Counted from the stretch's first letter, positions 1 through 12,308 are shown. The stretch: 64,000 nucleotides of DNA from Pseudomonas oligotrophica (GCF_021726475.1 NZ_JAKJRU010000001.1:620001-684000), one strand, 5' to 3'. Notes: generated by a model not told the origin, from the sequence alone. Made by a program: numbers and translations.

Positions 1-579
1 CCAGCTCACCCCTTCGGCACGCAGGTAGCAGTCCGGGCTGGGCACCTTGAAGGTGTCGAGCAGCAGCGGCTTGTAGGTGTCGGTAAACAGCGCCACGTCG
101 CCCACCGACATCGCCGCCACCGTTTCGCCGTGGTAGCTGTTGGTCAGGGTGACGAAGCGCTTCTTGTCGGTCTGCCCGGCGTTGCGCCAGTAGTGGTAGC
201 TCATCTTCAGCGCTACTTCGATGCCGGTCGAACCGTTGTCGGTGTAGAACACCCGCTCCAGCCCGGGTGGCGTCAGCGCCACCAGCCGCTCGGAGAGCTC
301 GATCACCGGCTGGTGGCTGAAGCCGGCGAGCATCACGTGCTCGAGGCTGTCGAGCTGCTCGCGGATGCGCGCGTTGATGCGCGGGTTGGCGTGGCCGAAC
401 ACGTTGACCCACCAGGAGCTGACCGCGTCGAGGTAGCGCTTGCCGTCGAAGTCCTCGAGCCAGACCCCATCGCCACGCCGGATCGGGATCAGCGGCAGCT
501 GCTCGTGGTCCTTCATCTGGGTGCACGGGTGCCAGAGCACGGCAAGATCACGTTGCATCCATATCTGGTTCAGGCTCAT
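1..579 (-). CDS. bioA: Adenosylmethionine-8-amino-7-oxononanoate aminotransferase, N-terminal part (biotin synthesis)
   Basis: Only the first 193 codons lie in the window; the C-terminal half, including the PLP lysine, is beyond position 1. The start MSLNQIWMQRD is followed by HPCTQM, a BioA hallmark. Further along are the SSWWVNVFGHANPRIN segment, FYTDNGSTGIEVALKM, and SYHGET, which is typical of class III PLP aminotransferases. The family transfers an amino group from S-adenosylmethionine to 7-keto-8-aminopelargonate in biotin synthesis in the cytoplasm. A GAGG SD lies just upstream of the ATG. The gene is divergent from the cytochrome b561 gene. No frameshift is visible in the part seen. 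Confidence 0.93.
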   Translation of the reverse strand, partial: MSLNQIWMQRDLAVLWHPCTQMKDHEQLPLIPIRRGDGVWLEDFDGKRYLDAVSSWWVNVFGHANPRINARIREQLDSLEHVMLAGFSHQPVIELSERLVALTPPGLERVFYTDNGSTGIEVALKMSYHYWRNAGQTDKKRFVTLTNSYHGETVAAMSVGDVALFTDTYKPLLLDTFKVPSPDCYLRAEGVSW

Positions 580-748
580 GGTGTTCGGCTCCTCGTTCGG
601 CAACGCGGCAGCCTAGCAGAACGGGGCGCGCTGGCGTGGCGCGAGGAGGGTCGGTTATCGAGCGAGTCGATCATATGGAGCGAAAAACTGCGCTCTACGC
701 CGATAGGTTTGTCGTTAGGCTTGTGCAATCGAAGAAGGGAGCTGGTTC

Positions 749-1297
749 ATGCAATGGCGTAATACTTTGCGCGACTACGGGTTGGTGAGCATCCTGCTGC
801 ACTGGCTGATCGCCGTCGCGGTGTTCGGGCTGTTCGGCCTCGGGCTGTGGATGGTCGGCCTCGACTATTACAGCGCCTGGTATCGCAAGGCGCCGGACCT
901 GCACAAGGGCATCGGCGTGCTGCTGTTCATGCTGATGCTGCTGCGCCTGGTGTGGAAGCTGTTCAACCCGCGCCCGGCGCCGCTGCAAAACCACGGCAGC
1001 GCGGTGCGCCTGTTCACCCGCCTGGGCCATGGCCTGCTCTACCTGGGGCTGTTCGCGGTGATGGCCAGCGGCTACCTGATCTCCACCGCCAAGGGGCGGC
1101 CGGTCGAGGTGTTCGGCTGGTTCGAGGTCCCGGCGCTGGTGACGTCCATTCCGCGACAGGCCGACGTCGCCGGCCTGCTGCATGAATACCTCGCTTGGGC
1201 GCTGGTGATCCTCGCCGTGTTGCACGCCCTGGCCGCCCTCAAGCACCACTTCATCGACCGTGACGCGACGCTCAAGCGCATGCTGGGCCGCCACTGA
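749..1297 (+). CDS. Cytochrome b561 family membrane protein
   Basis: A 182-residue protein with four hydrophobic segments. Histidines at transmembrane positions (H18 in a LLHWL context, H52 in DLHKG, and a late [11 protein letters not shown] cluster) fit bis-histidine ligation of two b hemes, as in bacterial cytochrome b561 (YodB/CybB type). These proteins carry electrons in the inner membrane, probably between quinol and a periplasmic partner. The start follows an AAGGGAG SD by 7 nt. The YceI gene begins 22 nt downstream on the same strand. The b561-YceI pairing is common in proteobacteria and suggests a shared role in quinone or isoprenoid redox handling; that link is inferred. Confidence 0.9.
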   Translation: MQWRNTLRDYGLVSILLHWLIAVAVFGLFGLGLWMVGLDYYSAWYRKAPDLHKGIGVLLFMLMLLRLVWKLFNPRPAPLQNHGSAVRLFTRLGHGLLYLGLFAVMASGYLISTAKGRPVEVFGWFEVPALVTSIPRQADVAGLLHEYLAWALVILAVLHALAALKHHFIDRDATLKRMLGRH

Positions 1298-1319
1298 CTA
1301 TCCAAAGGAGAACATCCGC

Positions 1320-1895
1320 ATGTTGAAACGCACCTTCGCCGCCCTGGCACTCGGCTCGGCACTCTTCGCAGGCCAGGCCCTGGCCGCCGACTACGTGATC
1401 GACAAGGAAGGCCAGCACGCCTTCGTCAACTTCAAGATCAGCCACCTCGGCTACAGCTGGCTGTACGGTACCTTCAAGGACTTCGACGGCAGCTTCAGCT
1501 TCGATGCGGCCCAGCCCGAGGCAAGCAAGGTGCAGGTGTCGCTGCAGACCGCCAGCGTCGACACCAACCACGCCGAGCGCGACAAGCACCTGCGCAGCGA
1601 CGACTTCCTCAATGTCGCCAAGCACCCGACCGCCACCTTCGAGTCCACCTCGGTGAAGTCGACCGGCGAGGGCAGCGCCGACATCCACGGGAACCTCACC
1701 CTCAACGGCGTGACCAAGCCGGTGGTGATCGCCGCCAAATTCATCGGCGAGGGCGACGACCCCTGGGGCGGCTACCGCGCCGGCTTCGAGGGCAGCACCA
1801 CGCTGCGCCTGAAGGACTTCGACATCAGCATGGACCTCGGCCCGGCCTCGCAGACCGTGGACCTGATCATCTCCGTCGAGGGCGTGCGCCAGTAA
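1320..1895 (+). CDS. YceI family periplasmic protein
   Basis: 191 residues. The start is the ATG after AAAGGAG, not an in-frame codon 60 nt upstream that would overlap the cytochrome gene. An N-terminal signal peptide ([14 protein letters not shown], then ADY) predicts export with cleavage after about residue 22. The mature part has YceI lipocalin-like features: an early [20 protein letters not shown] segment, a [13 protein letters not shown] segment and the HPTATFEST motif. YceI proteins bind polyisoprenoid (quinone-like) lipids in a beta-barrel. The gene lies 22 nt behind the b561 gene, so the two are probably co-transcribed and end at the hairpin just downstream. Confidence 0.92.
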   Translation: MLKRTFAALALGSALFAGQALAADYVIDKEGQHAFVNFKISHLGYSWLYGTFKDFDGSFSFDAAQPEASKVQVSLQTASVDTNHAERDKHLRSDDFLNVAKHPTATFESTSVKSTGEGSADIHGNLTLNGVTKPVVIAAKFIGEGDDPWGGYRAGFEGSTTLRLKDFDISMDLGPASQTVDLIISVEGVRQ

Positions 1896-1912
1896 GCGTC
1901 GCCGCGCGGGAC

Positions 1913-1937
1913 AACGCCGGCCTCGTGCCGGCGTTTT
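1913..1937 (+). terminator. Rho-independent terminator after the YceI gene
   Basis: Perfect 8-bp arms (AACGCCGG and CCGGCGTT) around a 7-nt loop, ending in TTTT. It lies 17 nt after the YceI stop and separates that unit from the efflux operon. Confidence 0.75.
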
Positions 1938-1996
1938 GCGTTGTGGCCTTATGGCCGTGAGCGTGGATGGGATGCGCATTCCAGCCGCTTCGGCGG

Positions 1997-2026
1997 TTTA
2001 CAGACAATCATGGATGTAAGTATATT
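1997..2026 (+). promoter_or_regulatory. ttgABC promoter with TtgR-type operator
   Basis: A -35 TTTACA and a -10 TATATT are 18 nt apart. Inside lies an inverted repeat TTACA-N12-TGTAA, and the stretch closely resembles the TtgR operator I recall from Pseudomonas putida. The operator overlaps the whole core promoter, so a bound TetR-family repressor would block RNA polymerase. The efflux operon starts about 70 nt downstream. No repressor gene is adjacent, unlike the divergent ttgR of P. putida. Confidence 0.75.
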
Positions 2027-2093
2027 TCCGGGTCTTCGCCCTGCGCCGCGGCGTTCGCCGCCATGGCCGGCCAGCTTCTGAATGAGGTTACCC

Positions 2094-3239
2094 ATGTCGA
2101 TCAAGCCAGCCAGTGCTGCTCTGGTTTCCGTTCTGTCCCTCGCCGCCCTGCTGGCCGGCTGCGATGAGCAGTCAGCCCCGGCCCAGCAGCAACCGGCGCC
2201 GCAGGTCGGTGTCGTCACCCTGCAGGCCGAACCCTACGCGCTGACCACCGAACTGCCCGGCCGCACCCATGCCTACCGGATCGCCGAGGTGCGCCCGCAG
2301 GTCAACGGCATCATCCAGAAGCGCCTGTTCGCCGAGGGCAGCGAGGTCAAGGCCGGGCAGCAGCTGTACCAGATCGACGCGTCGGTCTACGAGGCCACGC
2401 TCAAGAGCGCGCAGGCGCAGCTGGCCTCGAGCAAGTCGCTGGCCGACCGCTACGCCGACCTGGTCAAGGACCAGGCGGTCAGCCGCCAGGCCTACGACGA
2501 GGCCCGCGCGGCCAGCCTGCAGGCCGAGGCCGAGGTGGAGCGCGCGCGCATCGACCTGCGCTACACCAAGGTGCTGGCGCCGATTGCCGGGCGTATCGGC
2601 CGCTCCGCGGTGACCGAGGGGGCCCTGGTGAGCAACGGCCAGAGCGATGCCATGGCCACCATCCAGCAGCTCGACCCGATCTACGTCGACGTCACCCAGC
2701 CGGCGCGCGACCTGCTGGCGCTGCGCCGCGACCTCGAGCAGGGCCGCCTGCAGAAGGCCGGCGAGAACGCCGCCAAGGTCACCCTGACGCTCGAGGACGG
2801 CAGCCAGTACGGCCACGAGGGCACCCTGGAGTTCTCCGAGGTCTCGGTCGACCCCGGCACCGGCTCGGTGACGCTGCGCGCGACCTTCCCCAACCCGGAT
2901 CGCCTGCTGCTGCCGGGCATGTTCGTGCATGCGCGGCTGGTGGCCGGCCTGAAGAACGAGGCCATCCTGGTGCCGCAGCAGGGCGTCACCCGCAACGCCA
3001 AGGGCGAGCCGACCGCCATGCTGGTCAACGCCGAGAACAAGGTGGAACTGCGCACCCTCAAGGTCCAGCACACGGTCGGCAATCGCTGGCTGGTCGAGGA
3101 GGGCCTGCAGGCCGGTGACCGGGTGATCACCGAGGGCCTGCAGTTCATCCAGCCGGGCGTCGAGGTCAAGGCGGTGCCGGCCGGCAACGTGGATCCGCAA
3201 GGCGGGACCGCTCCCGCCGGCCAGGCCAAAGAAGGCTGA
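2094..3239 (+). CDS. ttgA: RND efflux pump periplasmic adaptor lipoprotein (TtgA/MexA family)
   Basis: 381 residues. The chosen ATG follows GAGG by about 6 nt; an in-frame ATG 12 nt upstream lacks such spacing. A lipobox LLAGC places the lipidated cysteine at residue 23, anchoring the protein to the inner membrane. The mature protein has the expected membrane-fusion order: a biotinyl-lipoyl-like half motif (GSEVKAGQQLYQID), an alpha-hairpin (KSLADRYADLVK and onward), the second lipoyl half (VLAPIAGRIGRS) and beta-barrel domains. It bridges the RND transporter and the outer-membrane channel in multidrug and solvent efflux. First gene of a three-gene operon; ttgB starts 10 nt after its stop. 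Confidence 0.95.
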   Translation: MSIKPASAALVSVLSLAALLAGCDEQSAPAQQQPAPQVGVVTLQAEPYALTTELPGRTHAYRIAEVRPQVNGIIQKRLFAEGSEVKAGQQLYQIDASVYEATLKSAQAQLASSKSLADRYADLVKDQAVSRQAYDEARAASLQAEAEVERARIDLRYTKVLAPIAGRIGRSAVTEGALVSNGQSDAMATIQQLDPIYVDVTQPARDLLALRRDLEQGRLQKAGENAAKVTLTLEDGSQYGHEGTLEFSEVSVDPGTGSVTLRATFPNPDRLLLPGMFVHARLVAGLKNEAILVPQQGVTRNAKGEPTAMLVNAENKVELRTLKVQHTVGNRWLVEEGLQAGDRVITEGLQFIQPGVEVKAVPAGNVDPQGGTAPAGQAKEG

Positions 3240-3249
3240 GGATTAGTCC

Positions 3250-6200
3250 ATGTCCAGATTCTTCATCGACCGGCCGATCTTCGCCTGGGTGATCGCGCTG
3301 GTGATCATGCTGGCGGGCGGGCTGTCCATCCTAAACCTGCCGATCAACCAGTATCCGAGCATCGCGCCGCCCGCCGTCGGCATCCAGGTCAGCTACCCCG
3401 GTGCCTCGGCGCAGACCGTGCAGGACACCGTGGTGCAGGTGATCGAGCAGCAGCTCAACGGCATCGACGGCCTGCGCTACATCAGCTCGGAGAGCAACTC
3501 CGACGGCAGCATGAGCATCACCGTGACCTTCGAGCAGGGCACCGACCCTGACATCGCCCAGGTCCAGGTGCAGAACAAGCTGCAGCTGGCCACGCCGCTG
3601 CTGCCGCAGGAGGTCCAGCAGCAGGGCATCCGGGTGACCAAGGCGGTGCGCAACTTCCTGCTGGTGGTGGCGCTGGTTTCCGAGGATGGCCGGCTCGACA
3701 AGAACGACCTGGCCGACTACATCGTCTCCAACATCCAGGATCCGCTGTCGCGGACCAAGGGCGTCGGCGACTTCCAGGTGTTCGGCTCGCAGTACGCCAT
3801 GCGCATCTGGCTCGATCCGGCCAAGCTGAACAACTACGCGCTGACCCCGGTGGACGTGAAGAGCGCGATCCAGGCGCAGAACGTGCAGATATCCGCCGGC
3901 CAGTTGGGCGGGCTGCCGGCGGTGAAGGGCCAGCAGCTGACCGCGACCATCATCGGCAAGACGCGCCTGCAGACCCCCGAGCAGTTCCGCGACATCCTGC
4001 TCAAGGTCGACAGCGATGGCTCCCAGGTGCGCCTGGGCGACGTCGCCCGTGTCGAGCTGGGCGGCGAGAACTACAGCATCAGCGCCGAGTACAACGGCAT
4101 GCCGGCCACCGGTATCGCCATCAAGCTGGCCACCGGCGCCAACGCGCTGGACACCGCCAAGGGCGTGCGCCAGACCATCGCCGAGCTGGAGCCGTTCTTC
4201 CCGGCCGGGGTCAAGGTGTACTACCCCTACGACACCACGCCGGTGATTTCCGAATCGATCCAGGGCGTGGTGCACACGCTGTTCGAGGCCATCGTCCTGG
4301 TCTTCCTGGTGATGTACCTGTTCCTGCAGAACTTCCGCGCCACGCTGATCCCGACCATGGCGGTGCCGGTGGTGCTGCTCGGTACCTTCGGCATCCTCGC
4401 GGCGTTCGGCTTCAGCATCAACACCCTGACCATGTTCGCCATGGTGCTGGCCATCGGCCTCCTGGTGGACGACGCCATCGTGGTGGTGGAGAACGTCGAG
4501 CGGGTGATGAGCGAGGAAGGACTGTCGCCGGTGGAGGCCACGCGCAAGTCGATGGGGCAGATCCAGGGCGCGCTGGTGGGTATCGGCCTGGTGCTCTCGG
4601 CGGTGTTCCTGCCCATGGCCTTCTTCCCCGGTTCGACGGGGGTGATCTACAAGCAGTTCTCGATCACCATCGTCTCGGCCATGACGCTCTCGGTGCTGGT
4701 GGCGCTGGTATTCACCCCGGCGCTGTGCGCAACGCTGCTCAAGCCGATCGCCAAGGGCGAGCACCACGAGAAGCGCGGCTTCTTCGGCTGGTTCAACCGC
4801 AGCTTCCAGCGCGGCGTCGGTCGCTACGAGCGCGGCGTGCAGGCGATGCTCAGGCGCAAGGCGCCCTACCTGCTGCTGTACCTGGCGATCGTCGGCGTGA
4901 TGGCTTGGGCCTTCACCCGCATCCCCACCTCCTTCCTGCCGGAAGAGGACCAGGGCGTGCTGTTCGCCCAGGTGCAGACCCCGGCCGGCTCCACTGCCGA
5001 GCGTACCTACGACGTGCTGCGGCAGATGCGCGAATACCTGCTCACCGAGGAACAGGACGTGGTCCGCTCGGTGTTCACCGTCAACGGCTTCAACTTCGCC
5101 GGCCGCGGGCAGAACTCCGGCCTGGCGTTCATCGGCCTCAAGCCGTGGGGCGAGCGCGCCGGTGAGGGCCACAGCGTGTTCGACCTGGCGCAGCGCGCGC
5201 AGATGCGCTTCTTCACCTTCCGCGATGCGCTGGCCTTCGCCTTCGCCCCGCCGGCGGTGATGGAACTGGGCAATGCCACCGGTTTCAACGTGTTCCTGCA
5301 GGACCGTGCCGGCGTCGGCCACGAGGTGCTGAGCCAGGCGCGCGACAAGTTCCTGCAGCTGGCCGGGCAGAATCCCAAGCTCGCCGGCGTGCGCGCCAAC
5401 GGCCTGCGCGACGAACCGCAGTTCCAGCTGAGCATCGACGACGAGAAGGCGCGCGCCCAGGGCGTGTCGCTAGCGGAGATCGACCAGACGCTGTCGATCG
5501 CCTGGGGCGGCAGCTACGTCAACGACTTCATCGACCGCGGCCGGGTGAAGAAGGTGTACATGCAGGGGCGCTCGGATGCGCGGATGAACCCCGAGGACCT
5601 GGACAAGTGGTACGTGCGCAACGCCGACGGCCAGATGGTGCCGTTCAGCGCCTTCGCCAGCGGCCAGTGGGTCTACGGCCCGCCGAAGCTGTCGCGTTAC
5701 AACGGTGTGCCGGCGATGGAAATGCTCGGCGCCGCGGCCCCCGGCTACAGCTCGGGCGAGGCCATGGCCGAGGTCGAGAAGATCGCCGCGCAGCTGCCAC
5801 CGGGCGTGGGTATCGCCTGGACCGGGCTGTCCTACGAGGAACGCCTGGCCGGCTCGCAGTCCACCGCGCTCTACGCCTTGTCGCTGCTGGTGGTTTTCCT
5901 CTGCCTGGCGGCGCTCTACGAGAGCTGGTCGATCCCGTTCGCCGTCATGCTGGTGGTGCCGCTGGGCATCATCGGTGCGCTGCTGGCGACCTACGGACGC
6001 GGGCTGTCCAACGACGTCTACTTCCAGATCGGCCTGTTGACCACCATCGGCCTGTCGGCGCGTAACGCGATCCTCATCGTCGAGTTCGCCAAGGCGCTGC
6101 ACGAACAGGGCATGAGCCTGGTCGATGCCGCAGTGGAGGCCTGCCGCATGCGTCTGCGGCCGATCGTCATGACCTCGCTGGCCTTCATCCTCGGCGTGGT

Positions 6201-6387
6201 CCCACTGGCCATCGCCAGCGGCGCCGGCTCGGGCAGCAAGCATGCCATCGGCACCGGGGTGATCGGCGGCATGCTCTCGGCGCTGCTGCTCGCGATCTTC
6301 TGGATCCCGCTGTTCTACGTGCTGGTCGCCGGCCTGTTCGACCGCAAGAAGCCCGCCGAGAAAGGCGCGCAGGAGAGCTCATCGTGA
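3250..6387 (+). CDS. ttgB: RND multidrug efflux transporter (TtgB/MexB/AcrB family)
   Basis: 1045 residues, full length for the HAE1 family. It starts with [14 protein letters not shown], typical of this class. Twelve transmembrane helices with two large periplasmic loops are apparent. The proton-relay aspartates fall at residues 407 and 408 ([13 protein letters not shown]), the same numbering as MexB/AcrB. The protein is a proton-driven trimeric inner-membrane pump that exports antibiotics, solvents and biocides through TtgA and TtgC. It is preceded by a GAGG SD, and its last codons overlap the start of ttgC by 3 nt, indicating translational coupling. Substrate range cannot be read from sequence. 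Confidence 0.96.
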   Translation: MSRFFIDRPIFAWVIALVIMLAGGLSILNLPINQYPSIAPPAVGIQVSYPGASAQTVQDTVVQVIEQQLNGIDGLRYISSESNSDGSMSITVTFEQGTDPDIAQVQVQNKLQLATPLLPQEVQQQGIRVTKAVRNFLLVVALVSEDGRLDKNDLADYIVSNIQDPLSRTKGVGDFQVFGSQYAMRIWLDPAKLNNYALTPVDVKSAIQAQNVQISAGQLGGLPAVKGQQLTATIIGKTRLQTPEQFRDILLKVDSDGSQVRLGDVARVELGGENYSISAEYNGMPATGIAIKLATGANALDTAKGVRQTIAELEPFFPAGVKVYYPYDTTPVISESIQGVVHTLFEAIVLVFLVMYLFLQNFRATLIPTMAVPVVLLGTFGILAAFGFSINTLTMFAMVLAIGLLVDDAIVVVENVERVMSEEGLSPVEATRKSMGQIQGALVGIGLVLSAVFLPMAFFPGSTGVIYKQFSITIVSAMTLSVLVALVFTPALCATLLKPIAKGEHHEKRGFFGWFNRSFQRGVGRYERGVQAMLRRKAPYLLLYLAIVGVMAWAFTRIPTSFLPEEDQGVLFAQVQTPAGSTAERTYDVLRQMREYLLTEEQDVVRSVFTVNGFNFAGRGQNSGLAFIGLKPWGERAGEGHSVFDLAQRAQMRFFTFRDALAFAFAPPAVMELGNATGFNVFLQDRAGVGHEVLSQARDKFLQLAGQNPKLAGVRANGLRDEPQFQLSIDDEKARAQGVSLAEIDQTLSIAWGGSYVNDFIDRGRVKKVYMQGRSDARMNPEDLDKWYVRNADGQMVPFSAFASGQWVYGPPKLSRYNGVPAMEMLGAAAPGYSSGEAMAEVEKIAAQLPPGVGIAWTGLSYEERLAGSQSTALYALSLLVVFLCLAALYESWSIPFAVMLVVPLGIIGALLATYGRGLSNDVYFQIGLLTTIGLSARNAILIVEFAKALHEQGMSLVDAAVEACRMRLRPIVMTSLAFILGVVPLAIASGAGSGSKHAIGTGVIGGMLSALLLAIFWIPLFYVLVAGLFDRKKPAEKGAQESSS

Positions 6388-7826
6388 ACAAGTCCCTGTT
6401 GGGTCTGGCCCTGCTGGCAGCGCTCGGCGGCTGCTCGCTGATTCCCGACTACCAGCGCCCCGAGGCCCCGGTACCCGCCGCCTGGCCGCAGGGCCCGGCC
6501 TACGAGGCGCAGCCGGGGCAGGCGCAGGCCGCCGACCTCGGCTGGCGCGCGTTCTTCCGCGACCCGGCGCTGCAGGAACTGATCGGCGTCGCGCTGCAGA
6601 ACAACCGCGACCTGCGTGCGGCCGCGCTCAACGTCGAGGCCTATCGCGCGCTCTATCGCATCCAGCGCGCCGACCTGCTGCCGGCGATCAGCGCCGATGC
6701 CGGCGGTACCCGCACGCGCACGCCGGGCGACCTGAGCATGAGCGGCGAACCGACCGTCAGCAGCCAGTACAGCGCCACCTTCGGCGTGTCCTGGGAGCTG
6801 GACCTGTTCGGCCGCCTGCGCAGCCTGCGCGAGCAGGCGCTGGAGGAGTTCTTCGCCAGCGAGGCGGCGCAGCGCAGCACCCAGGTCAGCCTGATCGCCA
6901 GCGTGGCCAACGCCTGGCTGACGCTGCAGGCCGACCAGGCCCTGCTCGACGTTACCGGCGACACGCTCGAGACCTACGAGCGCAGCCTGGCGCTGACCCA
7001 GCGCAGCTTCGACGTCGGCGTCGCCTCGGCCCTCGAGTTGCGCCAGGCGCGCAGCGCGGTGCAGACCGCGCGGGTCAGCATCGAGCGCTACACGCGGCAG
7101 GTCGCCCAGGATCGCAACGCGCTGGAACTGCTGCTGGGGCAGGGGATTCCGGCAAGCGTGCGCGGCGGCTTCGGCCTCGACCGCGAACAACTGGGCCAGT
7201 TGCCGGTGGGCCTGCCGTCGGACGTGCTGCAGCAGCGCCCCGACATTCGCCAGGCCGAGTACCAGCTGCGTGCGGCCAATGCCAACATCGGCGCGGCGCG
7301 CGCGGCCTTCTTCCCGCGCATCAGCCTGACCGGCGCGGCGGGTTCGGCCAGCAGCGAACTGTCCGGGTTGTTCGAGGGCGGCTCGAAGTACTGGACCTTC
7401 TCGCCGAGCATCAGCGTGCCGATCTTCAATGCCGGGCAGCTCCGCGCCAACCTGGACTACGCACGGATCAGCCAGAACATCCAGGTCGCCAACTACGAGC
7501 AGGCGATCCAGACGGCCTTCCGCGAAGTGGCGGACGGGCTGGCGGCGCAGGGCACCTACCAGCGGCAGGTGCAGGCGCAGCGCGATCTGGTGCGCACCAG
7601 CGAGGAATACTACGAGCTGGCCGAGCGCCGCTATCGCACCGGCGTGGACAGCTACCTGACGGTACTCGACGCCCAGCGCCAGCTGTTCGAGGCGCAGCAG
7701 CAACTGATCAGCGACCGGCTGGCGCAGCTGGCCAGCGAGATCAACCTGTTCAAGGCCCTCGGCGGCGGCTGGCAGGAGACCACCGCGGCGCAGCCGGCGG
7801 CGGAGCAGGAGCAGGAGCAGGGCTGA
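6384..7826 (+). CDS. ttgC: Outer-membrane efflux channel lipoprotein (TtgC/OprM family)
   Basis: 480 residues starting at GTG, which overlaps the ttgB stop (GTGA) and follows AGGAG by 8 nt. A lipobox (LGGC) puts the acylated cysteine at residue 17. The mature start [14 protein letters not shown] is typical of NodT/OprM-type channels. The two repeated outer-membrane efflux domains are visible, with the conserved LDLFGRLR and [16 protein letters not shown] segments. It forms the trimeric outer-membrane exit duct for TtgAB. The C-terminal tail is acidic and Q/E-rich. Last gene of the operon, followed by a strong bidirectional hairpin. Confidence 0.95.
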   Translation: MNKSLLGLALLAALGGCSLIPDYQRPEAPVPAAWPQGPAYEAQPGQAQAADLGWRAFFRDPALQELIGVALQNNRDLRAAALNVEAYRALYRIQRADLLPAISADAGGTRTRTPGDLSMSGEPTVSSQYSATFGVSWELDLFGRLRSLREQALEEFFASEAAQRSTQVSLIASVANAWLTLQADQALLDVTGDTLETYERSLALTQRSFDVGVASALELRQARSAVQTARVSIERYTRQVAQDRNALELLLGQGIPASVRGGFGLDREQLGQLPVGLPSDVLQQRPDIRQAEYQLRAANANIGAARAAFFPRISLTGAAGSASSELSGLFEGGSKYWTFSPSISVPIFNAGQLRANLDYARISQNIQVANYEQAIQTAFREVADGLAAQGTYQRQVQAQRDLVRTSEEYYELAERRYRTGVDSYLTVLDAQRQLFEAQQQLISDRLAQLASEINLFKALGGGWQETTAAQPAAEQEQEQG

Positions 7827-7851
7827 GGGTCGCCGCGTTCGCTTCCCCGCA

Positions 7852-7887
7852 AACGAAGAACCCCGCCTGATGGCGGGGTTCTTCGTT
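7852..7887. terminator. Bidirectional terminator between ttgC and rhlE
   Basis: A perfect 16-bp stem (AACGAAGAACCCCGCC and its complement) around a 4-nt loop. The A/T-flanked arms can serve the converging ttgC and rhlE transcripts. Confidence 0.8.
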
Positions 7888-7908
7888 GGGGCAGGGTGCG
7901 GTTTCGCC

Positions 7909-9720
7909 TCAGCGGTTGCGCGTCAGCAGGGCCGGCTTCTCGCCGTCGCTGCGGCGCGAGGGCAGCTGGTCGAGCATCTCGGCGCTGATCAGCCCGCCAC
8001 GCGACTTGTGGATGATCACCGGCTGCTTCTCCGGCTTGACCACTTCCTGACGCGGAGCCGCTTCCGGTTCGTGGCGGCGCGGCTCGGTCTTGCGCCGCTG
8101 GCCGTTGCGACCGCCCTGCGACTTGGCGCCCTGGCCCTGCGGCTGGCCCTTGCCCTGGCCCTTGCCGCGCCCGGCACCGCGTGCGCCACCAGCACCGGCA
8201 CCGGCGGCAGCCCCGGCGCGCGGCTGCGAGCCATTGCCGCTGGCCGGACGCCGGCCACGGCCGTTCTTGTTCTGGAACGGGCTGACGTAGTCGACACGGT
8301 TGCCGAAGTTGTCCACCTCGTCGTCGAGGAATTCCTCGGGGTCACGCTCCGGCGGCAGCTGCGGCGGCCGGGTGATCGCCTGCGCCGGCTCGGCGGCGGC
8401 GTCGCGCGGCTTCTTCGCCTTGCCCTTGCCGCCGCGGCGGTTGCGCGACTTCTTCTCTTCGCTCGAGGCGGCGGCGTCCTGCTTGTCCTTCTCGGCGCGG
8501 GGCTTGCGTTCGCCGCGCGGCTGGCGGGGCTGGCGCGGCTCGCGGGCCTCGGGCTTCTCCGCCTCGACGGCGGTGGCGTCGAAGCCCAGCAGGTCGCCGT
8601 CCGGAATGCTCTGTCGGGTCAGCCGCTCGATGCCCTTGAGCAGCTTCTCCTCGTCCGGGGCGACCAGCGAGATCGCCTCGCCGCTGCGCCCGGCGCGGCC
8701 GGTACGGCCGATGCGGTGCACGTAGTCTTCCTCGACATTGGGCAGCTCGAAGTTGACCACGTGGGGCAGTTGGTCGATGTCCAGGCCGCGGGCGGCGATG
8801 TCGGTGGCGACCAGGATGCGGATGGCGTTGGCCTTGAAGTCCGCCAGCGCCTTGGTGCGGGCGTTCTGGCTCTTGTTGCCGTGGATCGCCGCGGCCGGCA
8901 GGCCGTGCTTCTCCAGGTATTCGGCCAGGCGGTTGGCACCGTGCTTGGTGCGGGTGAACACCAGCACCTGCTCCCAGGCGCCCTGGGTGATCAGGTGTGC
9001 GAGCAGGGCGCGCTTGTGGCTGGCGGCGATGCGGAACACGCGCTGCTCGATGCGCTCGACGGTGGTGTTCGGCGGCGTGACCTCGATGCGCTCGGGGTCG
9101 CGCAGCAGCTTGTTGGCCAGGTCGATGATGTCCTTGGAGAAGGTCGCCGAGAACAGCAGGTTCTGCCGTTGCGCCGGCAGGCGGGCCAGGACCTTCTTGA
9201 CGTCGTGGATGAAGCCCATGTCGAGCATGCGGTCGGCTTCGTCGAGCACGAGGATTTCCACGTGGGACAGATCGACGCTGCCCTGGCCGGCGAGGTCGAG
9301 CAGGCGGCCGGGGCAGGCGACCAGCACGTCGAGGCCCTTGGCCAGTGCCTGGACCTGCGGGTTCATGCCAACGCCGCCGAAGATCACCGCGCTTTTCAGC
9401 GGCAGGTCGCGGGCGTAGAGCTTGAAGCTGTCATGGACCTGGGCGGCGAGCTCGCGGGTCGGTGTCAGCACCAGCACGCGCGGCTGCTTCGGCCCGTGGC
9501 GGTGTTCGCGGTCCGGGTGGCCGTTGGGGAACAGCAGTTCGAGCACCGGCAGGGCGAAGCCGCCCGTCTTGCCGGTGCCGGTCTGGGCGGCGACCATCAG
9601 GTCGCGGCCTTGCAACACGGCGGGAATCGCCCGCTGTTGCACGGGAGTAGGCTGGGTGTAACCGGCGGCCTCGACGGCACCGGCCAAAGCCTCGGAGAGA
9701 CCGAGGGAAGCAAAGGACAT
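7909..9720 (-). CDS. rhlE: DEAD-box ATP-dependent RNA helicase RhlE
   Basis: 603 residues. The helicase core occupies about residues 1-380 with all motifs: the Q motif (YTQPTPVQ), Walker [19 protein letters not shown] inside [21 protein letters not shown] and HRIGRTGR. The remaining roughly 220 residues form a long, highly basic, low-complexity tail rich in R, K, G, Q and A, as in RhlE proteins of pseudomonads, where it aids RNA binding. The protein unwinds structured RNA in ribosome assembly or RNA decay. Monocistronic; it converges on the efflux operon. Confidence 0.93.
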   Translation of the reverse strand: MSFASLGLSEALAGAVEAAGYTQPTPVQQRAIPAVLQGRDLMVAAQTGTGKTGGFALPVLELLFPNGHPDREHRHGPKQPRVLVLTPTRELAAQVHDSFKLYARDLPLKSAVIFGGVGMNPQVQALAKGLDVLVACPGRLLDLAGQGSVDLSHVEILVLDEADRMLDMGFIHDVKKVLARLPAQRQNLLFSATFSKDIIDLANKLLRDPERIEVTPPNTTVERIEQRVFRIAASHKRALLAHLITQGAWEQVLVFTRTKHGANRLAEYLEKHGLPAAAIHGNKSQNARTKALADFKANAIRILVATDIAARGLDIDQLPHVVNFELPNVEEDYVHRIGRTGRAGRSGEAISLVAPDEEKLLKGIERLTRQSIPDGDLLGFDATAVEAEKPEAREPRQPRQPRGERKPRAEKDKQDAAASSEEKKSRNRRGGKGKAKKPRDAAAEPAQAITRPPQLPPERDPEEFLDDEVDNFGNRVDYVSPFQNKNGRGRRPASGNGSQPRAGAAAGAGAGGARGAGRGKGQGKGQPQGQGAKSQGGRNGQRRKTEPRRHEPEAAPRQEVVKPEKQPVIIHKSRGGLISAEMLDQLPSRRSDGEKPALLTRNR

Positions 9721-9912
9721 GAGAGATCCTGTCTTGTAGAGGGCTTGGCCCTGGGATGATCATGCCGGGCTCGAATCGCGACTGGCGTGCGATCCCGTCC
9801 GGTTCTGCCGCGATGAAGAAGGGCGGCATCCGGACGTAGGCCTGGCGGAAGCGCGGAGTATAGCAGAGCTTCGCAATCCGCAATGCTGGGACAATGTCGC
9901 ATCCCGCAGGTT

Positions 9913-9944
9913 CACTGCGCCGCCCGCGAATGGGCGGCGCAGTG
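9913..9944 (-). terminator. Stem-loop downstream of metF
   Basis: A perfect 13-bp stem (CACTGCGCCGCCC and its complement) with a 6-nt loop, 5 nt beyond the metF stop. On the minus strand no clear T-run follows, so termination is probable but not certain. Confidence 0.5.
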
Positions 9945-9949
9945 CGCTT

Positions 9950-10801
9950 TCAGCGGTCCAGCTTGAGGTTGTTCCAGATCGCCAGGCTCGGTTCGGCCTG
10001 GTTCAGCGTGTAGAAGTGCAGCCCGGGTGCGCCGCCGGCCAGCAGCTTTTCGCACATCTGGCTGATCACCTGCTCGCCGAAGGCCTGGATGCTCTGGATG
10101 TCGTCGCCATAGGCTTCCAGCTGCTTGCGTACCCAGCGCGGGATCTCCGCGCCGCAGGCGTCGGAAAAACGCGCCAGCTTGCTGTAGTTGGTGATCGGCA
10201 TGATGCCCGGGACGATCGGAATGTCCACGCCCAGCTTGCGGACCCGCTCGACGAAGTAGAAGTAGCAGTCGGCGTTGAAGAAGTACTGGGTGATGGCGCT
10301 GCTGGCGCCGGCCTTGGCCTTGCGCGCGAAGTTGGCCAGGTCATCCTCGAAATTGCGCGCCTGCGGGTGCATTTCCGGGTAGGCGGCGATCTCGATGTGG
10401 AAGTGTTCGCCGGTCTCGGCGCGGATGAACTCCACCAGCTCGTTGGCGAAGCGCAGTTCGCCGCTGGCCAGGCCCATGCCCGAGGGCAGGTCGCCGCGCA
10501 GCGCGACGATGCGACGGATGCCGGCGTCCTTGTAGATATTCAGCAGGCTGCGCAACTCGTCCTTGCTGTCGCCGACGCAGGACAGGTGCGGCGCGGTGGG
10601 CACCTTCACCTCGTTGTCGAGCTGCAGCACGGTATTGAGCGTGCGGTCGCGGGTCGAGCCGCCGGCACCGTAGGTGCAGGAGAAGAAGTCGGGGTGGTAG
10701 CCGGCCAGCTGGCGGGCCACGTTCAGCAGTTTTTCATGCCCGGCATCGGTCTTGGTGGGGAAGAACTCGAAGCTGATGGAAGGGCGGTTCGAAGAGGTCA
10801 T
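9950..10801 (-). CDS. metF: 5,10-methylenetetrahydrofolate reductase
   Basis: 283 residues from the ATG preceded by AAGGA; an in-frame ATG 42 nt upstream is not supported by an SD. MetF features are present: SFEFFPTKT at the start, the FSCTYGAGGSTRDRT segment and ALRGD in the flavin/folate site. The enzyme is a FAD protein of the TIM-barrel fold that makes 5-methyl-tetrahydrofolate for methionine synthesis. It follows ahcY by 73 nt on the same strand, so it probably belongs to the riboswitch-controlled ahcY transcript. The stem-loop downstream marks the likely end of the unit. Confidence 0.95.
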   Translation of the reverse strand: MTSSNRPSISFEFFPTKTDAGHEKLLNVARQLAGYHPDFFSCTYGAGGSTRDRTLNTVLQLDNEVKVPTAPHLSCVGDSKDELRSLLNIYKDAGIRRIVALRGDLPSGMGLASGELRFANELVEFIRAETGEHFHIEIAAYPEMHPQARNFEDDLANFARKAKAGASSAITQYFFNADCYFYFVERVRKLGVDIPIVPGIMPITNYSKLARFSDACGAEIPRWVRKQLEAYGDDIQSIQAFGEQVISQMCEKLLAGGAPGLHFYTLNQAEPSLAIWNNLKLDR

Positions 10802-10874
10802 ACAGGAATTCCTTGAGCTGCAAGCCGCAGGCCGCGAGCGCACCTGGCGCCTCGCAGCCTGTGACGTGACCTGC

Positions 10875-12281
<1,407 letters not shown>

Positions 12282-12308
12282 GCAATGAGTCTCCATTCGT
12301 GGCTTGTG

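Noticed and set aside
3331..5322. Long minus-strand open frame opposite ttgB
   Set aside because: Histidine- and arginine-rich shadow translation; ttgB motifs and length are complete on the plus strand.
7870..9759. Long plus-strand open frame opposite rhlE
   Set aside because: Shadow of rhlE; no family resemblance and no SD.
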